Assembly (NCBI GenBank): GCA_016708725.1
Contig: JADJFE010000003.1
Span: forward strand, 372,001-436,000
Length of the DNA stretch: 64,000 nucleotides
Reading direction: 5' to 3'
DNA from: Candidatus Aalborgicola bjergmarkensis
GTDB taxonomy: Bacteria > Pseudomonadota > Gammaproteobacteria > Burkholderiales > Burkholderiaceae_C
Of the stretch, positions 1-7,674 are shown in pieces. Below the pieces are notes generated by a model, which was not told where the DNA came from, searched no databases, and worked only from the letters and a program-made list of their open reading frames with translations. Made by a program: the position numbers and the translations under genes. The stretch's first letter is position 1. Every line of letters begins with the position of its first letter.

Positions 1-119
1 GAAAGATTGTGGGCACCCTGGGCGTGATCGGCCCCACACGCATGGCCTACGACCGCATGATCCAGATTGTGGACATTACATCCAGACTGGTGAGTAACGC
101 GCTGAGTTACAACAAATAA
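1..119 (+). CDS. hrcA: HrcA heat-shock repressor, C-terminal end
   Basis: Only the last 38 codons lie in the window; the start is off the left edge. The peptide contains [17 protein letters not shown] and ends SNALSYNK before TAA at 117-119, which is the characteristic C-terminus of HrcA. HrcA is the winged-helix repressor of class I heat-shock genes (groESL, dnaK) that binds CIRCE operators. The assignment rests on this short conserved tail. The gene ends convergently into the next gene with a 13-bp overlap, so no terminator separates them. Confidence 0.85.
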   Translation, partial: KIVGTLGVIGPTRMAYDRMIQIVDITSRLVSNALSYNK

Positions 120-490
120 CACCCAGTTTCCGAGGTCTCGCGCAACTCCACCTGTAGCCACCGGGTAAAGGCATCAAAAAAGGCATCAAAGCAGTTGCCC
201 TTCGGGGGATCAACACCCACACTGCCGAAATGCAAGGCCTGCAGCCGGGCTATCTGCATGAAGTACTGGGCGGTGCAGTCGATGTACACACTCTCGATGC
301 GTTCGAGCAACTCCGCCCGGAAGCGGTCATGGTCAATTACCGTACCGCGTTCACCATGCAACACGGGGTATAGCCGCCACACCCCTGCGGCGGTGCCATC
401 TTGCTCCAGGCGAAAACACTCCCGCCCATGCAGGTTGATCGACATGGCGTTGCCATCGGCGCGGGTTTGAACTCCTGGGTATTGTTTCAT
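107..490 (-). CDS. Conserved hypothetical protein, ~127 aa
   Basis: The start at 490 (MKQYPGVQT) was chosen over an in-frame ATG 25 codons upstream because an AGGAGAC ribosome site lies about 8 nt before it. The protein is soluble, with no membrane segment or recognised motif. It has one short arginine- and glutamate-rich stretch and ends TGCYLL. It looks like one of the small conserved proteins next to hrcA in Burkholderiales, but I do not recognise a function. It overlaps the hrcA 3' end by 13 bp in convergent orientation. Confidence 0.6.
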   Translation of the reverse strand: MKQYPGVQTRADGNAMSINLHGRECFRLEQDGTAAGVWRLYPVLHGERGTVIDHDRFRAELLERIESVYIDCTAQYFMQIARLQALHFGSVGVDPPKGNCFDAFFDAFTRWLQVELRETSETGCYLL

Positions 491-609
491 GTCCTGTCTC
501 CTGTGTGTCCTCTGTATATCTGCAAGATATCGACATTTCTTGAAACCACTGCAGGAAATAAGCACCGATATCCCCCGTTTATTGCACCATTGCCTTACTG
601 CTTACCTGC

Positions 610-3039
610 TTACTTGATACACACCGAACGCACCATTTTCAGGTCCGTTAACCCCATCATGACTTTTTCCATGCCGTCCATTTTCAAAGTACGCATGCCG
701 CCTTCAACTGATGCCGCAAACAGCTCGGCCACCCGGGCACGTTCCTGGATAAGTTTTTTTACGTCATCCGTGGCTACCAGCAATTCATGTAAACCAACGC
801 GCCCCTTGTAACCGCTCTTGTTGCACTTGTCACAACCGACCGCCTTGTAAAACTTTATTTTTCCATTGTCACCATAGGTCTCGGTCCATTGCTGGATCAT
901 TTTTTTGGTCTCACCTGCGTAGTCTGCTTGCCATGCCTTGGAGTGGCGCAACTCCTCGGCGTACTCAATCGCGAAGAGTCGCAACTCTTCGTCATCCGGA
1001 TAGTAGGATGCCTTGCAATCGCACAATTTCTTGGCCAGACGCTGGGCAAGAATACCCAGCAAAGCATCCGCAAAATTAAAAGGATCCATGCCCATGTCCA
1101 TCAAACGGGTGATGGATTCAGGCGCAGAGTTGGTGTGCAAGGTTGAGAAAACCAGGTGGCCCGTGAGCGAGGCTTCCACCCCCATGGAAACCGTTTCCTT
1201 GTCGCGCGACTCGCCCACCATGATGATGTCGGGGTCGGCACGCAGGAATGCGCGCATCACCAAGGGAAAGTCGATACCGGCCTTCTTGTTGATCTGCACC
1301 TGGCGCAAACCCTTTTGGGTAATTTCGACCGGATCCTCCGCTGTCCAGATTTTGGTGTCCGGCGTATTGAGGAATTTGAGAATGGAGTGCAGGGTGGTCG
1401 TTTTACCGGAGCCGGTCGGACCGCACACATAGAATAGTCCATAGGGCTTGCTAACAGTCGATTCAACCCTGGCCTTGTTATGCGGAGTCAAGCCCAGTTT
1501 ATCCAAAGGGATCGGCTCACCTGCTGCCAGAATCCGCATCACAACGTCTTCGACACCACCCGCCGAGGGAATGGTGGCAACGCGCAATTCAATATCGAGT
1601 GGTCCGTACTTTTTGAACTTGATCTTGCCATCCTGGGGCTTGCGACGCTCGGAGATATCGAGATCACACATGATTTTCAACCGGGTTGCCATGGCCTGGC
1701 GAAAGTGGGCTGGCACCTCGACGTAATGTACCAGGCTACCATCGACACGAAACCGAATCCCTGTCTTGAGTTTTCCCGGCATAGGCTCGATATGGATGTC
1801 CGATGCCTTCTGGTTATAGGCATCCACAATGACCTTGTTGACAAACTTGACCAACTCATTGTCGGCTGCTGCAGATTCCAGCGACTCGTCATTCGATCCG
1901 TCATCAATGGGAGCGCTGTCCATGCCAGCCAACAACTCATCCACGGTGGTGGTATCGACCGGGGCACCAAAGAGTTGGGCCAATGAATCCTTGAACTCCT
2001 TCAGGGTGGTAACGCGGTAGGCAAACTTGGTAATTTTCTGGAAGACCTGTGGAACGATGCGCGAACCACGCACCGCCTCCGGGTCCAGACACATGATCAC
2101 CAACCCCTCGGGCGACTCCTCCAACGGAATCCAGCCCTGCTCAATGATGAACTCGCGTTTGAGCGCTCCATGCAACATTTCAGATTTGATACGCCCCGGG
2201 TTGAATGGTTCATAAGGGACACCAAAAAACTTGGCCAATGATTGACCAATGTTTACCGGCTTGACTTGAAAACTGTCAATGAGCAAGTCCTCAACCGGTT
2301 TGCCATCGCTGCGCGCATCCGTTATGCACTTTTCCAGTTCATCTGCCGACAAAATCCCGTCGCTTATCAAACCATCGTATTTGGTGGCCTTTCTGCGCGG
2401 GGCCGGAACCGCCCCATGGGCACGCTGTCGGATGGCTGTGGCCAGTGTCTTGCATAATTCAGCCACTCCATCGACTTCCAGATCGCCAAAGGGCTCGTCA
2501 TTCTTGTTGTTGATGACTTGCAAGACACCGTGCAGAGTGTCTCCGTCCAGAATGGGTGCCACCAACATCTGCTTGGTTCGATAGCCTGAACGCTTGTCCA
2601 CGACTTTCAAAAACGTCAGGGATGGGTGAATTTGCTTGAGCGCCTCGTCGTCATACACATCCGGCAAATTCAGCGACTTTTTACTAAAAGCCACGTAGCC
2701 CGCAATGCTCTGCGGTGAAATAGGCAATTTCAGGTCACTGCTGCTGTTCAAGCCGGTCTTGATCTTGGAAATGATAGCCGTCTGATCGGCATTGACCACA
2801 TAGAGCGTCAAGCGGTCCGCATTGAGCAGCTTGCAAATGTCCTGGCTCGCCTCCAGCATGATCTGCTCGATGTTTTCGGTATCGTGTATGCGTGCCGTAA
2901 CATGGTGCAACTGACGATAGAACAAGGCTTCAAAGGTCATCCCGCGTTTTTCGGAGGAAGCTTTTACGTCGTAGTTTGAATCGACAAATCCTTGCGGGGA
3001 GGTCTTTTCAGCAGGTTTATTCGACAAAATGACGTTCAT
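610..3039 (-). CDS. GspE/PilB-family secretion ATPase with N-terminal GAF domain
   Basis: An 809-residue hexameric motor ATPase of the type II secretion/type IV pilus assembly family. In order: a GAF-like sensor domain (about 45-205), an MshEN/T2SSE N-terminal domain (about 220-350), and the ATPase core with Walker A GPTGSGKT (540-547), an Asp box, and Walker B DPDIIMVGE (about 602-610). Paired cysteines (CDC near 673 and CDKC near 736) suit the zinc finger of PilB/GspE proteins. The GAF domain is not part of a standard PilB or GspE and suggests control by a small ligand. It is the last gene of the kinase/phosphatase/FHA/cyclase operon, and its ATG overlaps the upstream TGA by 4 nt. No pilin or secretin gene is adjacent, so the machine it powers is unknown. 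Confidence 0.85.
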   Translation of the reverse strand: MNVILSNKPAEKTSPQGFVDSNYDVKASSEKRGMTFEALFYRQLHHVTARIHDTENIEQIMLEASQDICKLLNADRLTLYVVNADQTAIISKIKTGLNSSSDLKLPISPQSIAGYVAFSKKSLNLPDVYDDEALKQIHPSLTFLKVVDKRSGYRTKQMLVAPILDGDTLHGVLQVINNKNDEPFGDLEVDGVAELCKTLATAIRQRAHGAVPAPRRKATKYDGLISDGILSADELEKCITDARSDGKPVEDLLIDSFQVKPVNIGQSLAKFFGVPYEPFNPGRIKSEMLHGALKREFIIEQGWIPLEESPEGLVIMCLDPEAVRGSRIVPQVFQKITKFAYRVTTLKEFKDSLAQLFGAPVDTTTVDELLAGMDSAPIDDGSNDESLESAAADNELVKFVNKVIVDAYNQKASDIHIEPMPGKLKTGIRFRVDGSLVHYVEVPAHFRQAMATRLKIMCDLDISERRKPQDGKIKFKKYGPLDIELRVATIPSAGGVEDVVMRILAAGEPIPLDKLGLTPHNKARVESTVSKPYGLFYVCGPTGSGKTTTLHSILKFLNTPDTKIWTAEDPVEITQKGLRQVQINKKAGIDFPLVMRAFLRADPDIIMVGESRDKETVSMGVEASLTGHLVFSTLHTNSAPESITRLMDMGMDPFNFADALLGILAQRLAKKLCDCKASYYPDDEELRLFAIEYAEELRHSKAWQADYAGETKKMIQQWTETYGDNGKIKFYKAVGCDKCNKSGYKGRVGLHELLVATDDVKKLIQERARVAELFAASVEGGMRTLKMDGMEKVMMGLTDLKMVRSVCIK

Positions 3040-3827
3040 ATTTCATACTCCTGCCCGGCAAACATCCTGCGGATGTCGTGCACAACATTGGGACCGAAGG
3101 GTTGAGTCTGATCGAAACGCTGTATCTCAGCCATGATAAGTTCGGTTTCCGCCGGTTTGGTGTGGGTAATGCAAATCGGATATTTTTTGTTGGGGGCGAT
3201 ACAGTCAAGCTCACTCGCCAACACGGTGGGTGACAAATGCAAACTGCGCCGGGCTAGATCTTTCTCCCGATTGCTGAACGCAGTTTCGATCACCAGCATC
3301 GCCACATTCAACTGGTTGATCCGGCGCCAAAATGCCGGGTTACGCTCGGTGTCCCCTGAATATACCCAGCAACCCGTTCCAGCCGTTATGGCATACCCAA
3401 CTGCCGGAACCGTGTGAACTGCTGGTAAAACTTCCACATATTTGTCAAATAACTGAAAGGTTTGCCCAATACTGATTTCATGAAAAGTAATGAATGGTGC
3501 CTGCGGTGTGGGTATGCGCGTAAAGTCAGGCCAAATGACATTGTTGAAGATATGGGTTTTCAAGGCCGTGATAGTTCCGGGCAAGGCATAAACCCTAAGC
3601 GGCTCCCGGCGCATCGCCGCCACGGAGTCGACCATCAATGGCAATGCGGCAATATGGTCCAGATGGGAATGGGACAGCAGTACGTGACCAATGCCACACA
3701 TTTCCTCCAGCGTCAAATCCCCAACGCCAGTTCCGGCATCCACCAGAATTTGCCCATCAATCAGAAAAGAGGTCGTTTTGCATTCCTTGGCAATGGCACC
3801 CGAGCAACCTAATACACGAACTTTCAC
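3036..3827 (-). CDS. Metallo-beta-lactamase-fold hydrolase, cAMP phosphodiesterase-like
   Basis: About 263 residues from a GTG start at 3827, read as MKVRVLGCSGAIA, which matches the first beta strand of the fold. The upstream in-frame ATG lies inside the cyclase gene and is unlikely. The metal-binding HSHLDH motif is present, followed by a later SGDT motif and a C-terminal THTKP motif, as in class II cyclic nucleotide phosphodiesterases (CpdP/Pde1 type). It starts 10 nt after the cyclase stop and overlaps the GspE-like gene, so it is in the same transcript. The neighbouring cyclase makes cAMP or cGMP turnover the natural inference, but the substrate is not proven by sequence. Confidence 0.75.
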   Translation of the reverse strand: MKVRVLGCSGAIAKECKTTSFLIDGQILVDAGTGVGDLTLEEMCGIGHVLLSHSHLDHIAALPLMVDSVAAMRREPLRVYALPGTITALKTHIFNNVIWPDFTRIPTPQAPFITFHEISIGQTFQLFDKYVEVLPAVHTVPAVGYAITAGTGCWVYSGDTERNPAFWRRINQLNVAMLVIETAFSNREKDLARRSLHLSPTVLASELDCIAPNKKYPICITHTKPAETELIMAEIQRFDQTQPFGPNVVHDIRRMFAGQEYEI

Positions 3828-3837
3828 GGCAAGCGTC

Positions 3838-6087
3838 TCATTTGGTTTCGAAATTGGTTGCACCATCCCAGGTTGGGTCAAATGGAAGCAAACGCATGGA
3901 GGCCACCCGCTCGGCATAGAGCTGGTATAAGTATTTTTGCGCATTCATGCGCATCAGATTGACGAGGAGCAAATCGGCCTGGTCCCAATTCTGGGCCCGA
4001 TACGCCTTGAGGCAGGCAGCCCAGGTTTTAAGCTCTGCCTGCTCTTTTTCATTTGCCACGTCAACATATGTCACGGGGAAAAAAATCGCTACCGCCTGCT
4101 CCTTGCCTTTCACACGCACACGATCCAGTTCCTGCCAGGCAAACTGCGGTGCCAGTTTGCGCGTGGTTTCGCTGATGACAATCTCGACGCCATACACCTT
4201 GGACAAACCCTCAAGCCTGGAGCCCAGATTAACCGCATCGCCAATCACGGTATACGCACGGCGAATATTGGAACCCATGTCCCCCACGCACATGCTGCCG
4301 GTGTTAAGCCCGATACCGATGCCAATCTCCGGCAAACCCCGTGCACGATGTTCCAGATTGATACCACGTACGGCCTCCGCCATTTCCATCGCCGACTTGA
4401 CCGCCAGGTGGGCATGTTCGGGTGTTTCAACCGGAGCACCCCAAAAGGCCATGACACAATCGCCCATGTACTTGTCAATGGTTCCCCGATTGGCCCGGAT
4501 CACACTGGTCAAGCGGCTGAAGACACCTGTGAGCAACGCTTGTAATTGTGTGGGCTCCATCGACTCGGACATCTTTGTGAAGCCACGCATGTCACAAAAC
4601 ATGACCGTCAACTCCCGGTTGGTGGCCTCCATGCTATAGCTATCGGGATCCTTGACCATTTCATCTACCAGTTCGGGCGGAACATACGTCCCGAACAAGT
4701 TTGCCAATTCCCGCTTGGATCGGGTTTCAACAAAATATCCGTAACTCATGTTCAAAGCAAAGGCGGTCAATGCCATGACCAAGCCAGATGCGAGCGGCAA
4801 AACCAAACCATACGAGGAATACAGCCAGAAGTTGATTCCGACCAATAATGAAAGGATCAGCAAACTAAGAAACACAGCAAGAGGAGCAGACACCAATGGC
4901 AACCAGAAAGCCAAGGCCAATCCGACGATGGTCAGCAATACCACTTCGTATCCCAGGCTGTAATCCGGCTTGATCAATGTGTGTCCATCCAGGAAGCCGG
5001 AGATCAGATTGGCATGCGTCTCCACACCGGGATACACCTCGCTAACCGGTGTGACACGCGAATCCTGCAATCCAGGTGCAGTGGTGCCAACCAGAATGAT
5101 TTTGCCTTTCAGGCTGCCTACGGCTAAGCGATCAGCCAGAATATCGCTGGCCGATACATAACGAAACGACCCTCCCGAAGGGCCACCCGGCCCGCGAAAC
5201 GGTACCAGCGTCGCCATCCGCTCATCAACCGGCAAAGCCAGCGTGTATGCACCACTCTTGAGTAGCACACGATCCAGACCATGCATACTACGCGACAAAA
5301 AATTTTCACTTGAAAACCCAGCTTCCACGGACGGTAAACCAGTCAATACCCGAAACATGGCCAAAGCGGTCGACTCGTAATACCCGTCTTGATGTTGGGC
5401 AATCAAAGGCAGGGAACGCACCACACCATCGCTATCGGTAATGGAATTGAAGTAACCAGCAACGGGGGCAGCAGCAGCCAGTTGCGCAATATTGGAGCCA
5501 TAGCCATCCCAAGTGGTTACGCGTAGTGTGCGCCCCCGCATGGACTGTCCGGACATAACTGGCGCGGGCAACACTCCAGATTTGCGCCCTTCCCGATCAC
5601 TGGTGAGGTAATAGCCCAAAACAACCGGTCTGCTCTTCAGCGCGTTGGCAAAAATACTGTCGTAATCCAGACTGGACTGGATTTGCTCCAGACGCTCAGA
5701 GAATGCTGGCTGATCCTTCAATTCATTCCGCGCCAGCGCATGCAAACGTGCCAGCCCGGAACTTTCGTCGGCTTCTGCAAACACCACGTCAAAACCCAGC
5801 ACAGCAACCTGCTGCTGCTCAAACAGGCGATCCACCAGTTTGGCAAGCTTGTTACGCCCCCAAGGCCAACGTCCCACTTCTGCCAGACTTTTTTCGTCAA
5901 TATCCACAATGACGATACGCTCATCCAGCGTTCTTGGCATGGCAGTGCGCAAACGCGCATCGTAGATGATGTTATCCAGCCGTTGCAGCACCTCGATGCG
6001 CGCCACGCCGAGGACGTGCAACAACGCAAAAATCAGCGGCAGCAGCGTCACTGCAACCCGTTTCCAATGCCGCGCCAGCACTGTCAT
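3838..6087 (-). CDS. CHASE2-domain class III adenylate/guanylate cyclase
   Basis: A 749-residue membrane sensor cyclase. It has an N-terminal membrane anchor, a periplasmic CHASE2 domain (about 35-370, with VDIDEKSLAEVGRWPW), three clustered transmembrane segments (about 375-450), and a class III cyclase domain (about 490-670). Metal-binding aspartates sit in FCDMRGF (D499) and KYMGDCVMAFW. The IGDAVNLGSRLEG block carries the catalytic Asn/Arg region. The Lys in IDKYMGD is typical of ATP selectivity, so adenylate cyclase is favoured. The same CHASE2 architecture occurs in the kinase at the head of this operon, suggesting both sense a related extracytoplasmic signal. Confidence 0.88.
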   Translation of the reverse strand: MTVLARHWKRVAVTLLPLIFALLHVLGVARIEVLQRLDNIIYDARLRTAMPRTLDERIVIVDIDEKSLAEVGRWPWGRNKLAKLVDRLFEQQQVAVLGFDVVFAEADESSGLARLHALARNELKDQPAFSERLEQIQSSLDYDSIFANALKSRPVVLGYYLTSDREGRKSGVLPAPVMSGQSMRGRTLRVTTWDGYGSNIAQLAAAAPVAGYFNSITDSDGVVRSLPLIAQHQDGYYESTALAMFRVLTGLPSVEAGFSSENFLSRSMHGLDRVLLKSGAYTLALPVDERMATLVPFRGPGGPSGGSFRYVSASDILADRLAVGSLKGKIILVGTTAPGLQDSRVTPVSEVYPGVETHANLISGFLDGHTLIKPDYSLGYEVVLLTIVGLALAFWLPLVSAPLAVFLSLLILSLLVGINFWLYSSYGLVLPLASGLVMALTAFALNMSYGYFVETRSKRELANLFGTYVPPELVDEMVKDPDSYSMEATNRELTVMFCDMRGFTKMSESMEPTQLQALLTGVFSRLTSVIRANRGTIDKYMGDCVMAFWGAPVETPEHAHLAVKSAMEMAEAVRGINLEHRARGLPEIGIGIGLNTGSMCVGDMGSNIRRAYTVIGDAVNLGSRLEGLSKVYGVEIVISETTRKLAPQFAWQELDRVRVKGKEQAVAIFFPVTYVDVANEKEQAELKTWAACLKAYRAQNWDQADLLLVNLMRMNAQKYLYQLYAERVASMRLLPFDPTWDGATNFETK

Positions 6088-6149
6088 GCCACATCAACCC
6101 GAAAACTGGCGCACCATGCACGGCCACACACAAACACAAGCACAAGCGC

Positions 6150-6824
6150 TCAAATCTGAACAAATTGCATTTGCGTGCCCGCCAACTCGATCAGATCCCC
6201 ATGCTTGAGGGGAATGGGGTCCGATTTGATAGGCGCGCCATTGAGCGTCGGATTTCCGGCTCCTTCTACATGATGCACCACAAAACCGTGCTGCCGCCGG
6301 GTGATTGCTGCCACGGCAACGCCGGGCTTGCCAATGGTGGTTACCACCTTGGTCAACGGAACTTCTCGTCCAGCAGCGGCGCCCGACAACACCTTGACCG
6401 CAGCATGCAATGCCCCTCCCAACCCGACGGAGTCCCCACTACCCGCAGGAAAGGTTGAGGAAGAAGCTGCCGCCGGCTGCTGCTGAGGTGGACGCGGTGC
6501 CTTGACAACCATGGTCTTGTCAAAACCATCATCCGCAGCGTCGCTCAGAAAACGAATCTTGTACTTGCCGACTTCGATGTTGTCGCCATTGTGCAGTTGT
6601 TGCTTTTTAACGGCTTTGCCGTTCACATAGGTTCCATTGGTACTATTGAGATCCTCCAGAAGTACCTCATTGCCATTCATGTGAATCATGGCATGCTCGC
6701 CGCTCACCGCCAAATTGTCAATCACAATATCGTTGTACGGTCTGCGCCCCAAGGTGGTTTTATCCTTGGTGATTTGTACTTCCTTGATCACGACCTCATC
6801 GATCGAAACGATCATTTTCGGCAT
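6150..6824 (-). CDS. Two-FHA-domain phosphothreonine-binding protein
   Basis: 224 residues from ATG 6824, chosen because AAAGGAG lies just upstream; an in-frame ATG 17 codons earlier lacks a site. The first FHA domain (about 5-85) has the canonical LGRRPYNDIVID, SGEHA and NSTNGTYVNG motifs. A linker follows with DKTMVVKAPRP and a proline/alanine-rich stretch. The second FHA domain (about 130-224) is weaker, with ITRRQHGFVVHH and LNGAPI. FHA domains bind phospho-Thr peptides, so this is the expected adaptor between the Ser/Thr kinase and phosphatase upstream and the cyclase downstream. The DKTMV motif in the linker resembles FHA autophosphorylation sites. Confidence 0.88.
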   Translation of the reverse strand: MPKMIVSIDEVVIKEVQITKDKTTLGRRPYNDIVIDNLAVSGEHAMIHMNGNEVLLEDLNSTNGTYVNGKAVKKQQLHNGDNIEVGKYKIRFLSDAADDGFDKTMVVKAPRPPQQQPAAASSSTFPAGSGDSVGLGGALHAAVKVLSGAAAGREVPLTKVVTTIGKPGVAVAAITRRQHGFVVHHVEGAGNPTLNGAPIKSDPIPLKHGDLIELAGTQMQFVQI

Positions 6825-6879
6825 GATCGACTCCTTTTCCTGTAATTTGGTTTCTGGGAAACGCTGCAATGTCAATGTA

Positions 6880-7668
6880 TTACCGCCCTAGCCACCGCGC
6901 AATCAAACCGCGCTTCTCTGGTGTCTCGTGCACTTCAATCATCAATACTGAAATGTTATCTCGACCGCCATTTTCATTGGCTGTAGCCACCAGTTGCTCG
7001 GCCTTTTGTTCCAGTGTATCTGGGGAGGAAACGATTTTAACGATTGTGGCATCATCCACCATATCCGAGAGTCCATCGGAACACATCAGGTAGATATCCC
7101 CCACTTCAACGAGATGGTCGTTGACTTCCAGCAACACTGTATCTTCCACACCCAGGGCACGGGTCACTAAATTCTTGATCGTGGAAGTGGCCGCCTGCTC
7201 AAGGGTGATCAACCCGGCATCAATTTGTTCCTGCAAAAGCGAGTGGTCCTTGGTAATCTGCGCCAGCGTGCCACCCCGCAATCGGTAGCAACGCGAATCA
7301 CCAATGTGCCCCAGGACCAGTTTGCCGTCACGAAAAACACCCACCACCAAAGTGGTCCCCATGCCAGAGTAATGTGCATTGGCATTGGCAGCATTAAAAA
7401 CGGATCGGTTGGCGTTATCAACACAGATTTCCATCGCCCGGCGCACGTCCCTGGCCTTGACGCCGACTCCCGCCTCGGTCAGCCAACGGCTGAGTTCCGA
7501 CTTGATGAAGGCCGTCGTCATGCCGCTGGCCACTTCACCGGCGTTATAGCCACCCATGCCATCGGCCAGCACCGCCACCGAAGTTGGCTCATCGAAAGCC
7601 AATGAATCTTCGTTGTTTTCACGGGCGCGACCCGGATCTGTCCTTGCACAAAATTGGTACATCATCAT
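6880..7668 (-). CDS. PP2C-family Ser/Thr protein phosphatase (Stp1-like)
   Basis: A 262-residue soluble bacterial PP2C. It has the N-terminal RTDPGRARENNEDS motif and the metal-binding aspartate motifs VLADGMGGYNAGE, GDSRCYRL, CSDGLSD and GGRDNIS. Length and motif order match Stp1/PstP phosphatases, which dephosphorylate Ser/Thr kinases and their targets. The start sits in a run of three ATG codons; the exact one is uncertain. It begins 6 nt after the kinase stop, so the two are almost certainly co-translated and antagonistic. Confidence 0.92.
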   Translation of the reverse strand: MMMYQFCARTDPGRARENNEDSLAFDEPTSVAVLADGMGGYNAGEVASGMTTAFIKSELSRWLTEAGVGVKARDVRRAMEICVDNANRSVFNAANANAHYSGMGTTLVVGVFRDGKLVLGHIGDSRCYRLRGGTLAQITKDHSLLQEQIDAGLITLEQAATSTIKNLVTRALGVEDTVLLEVNDHLVEVGDIYLMCSDGLSDMVDDATIVKIVSSPDTLEQKAEQLVATANENGGRDNISVLMIEVHETPEKRGLIARWLGR

Positions 7669-7674
7669 GAAGTT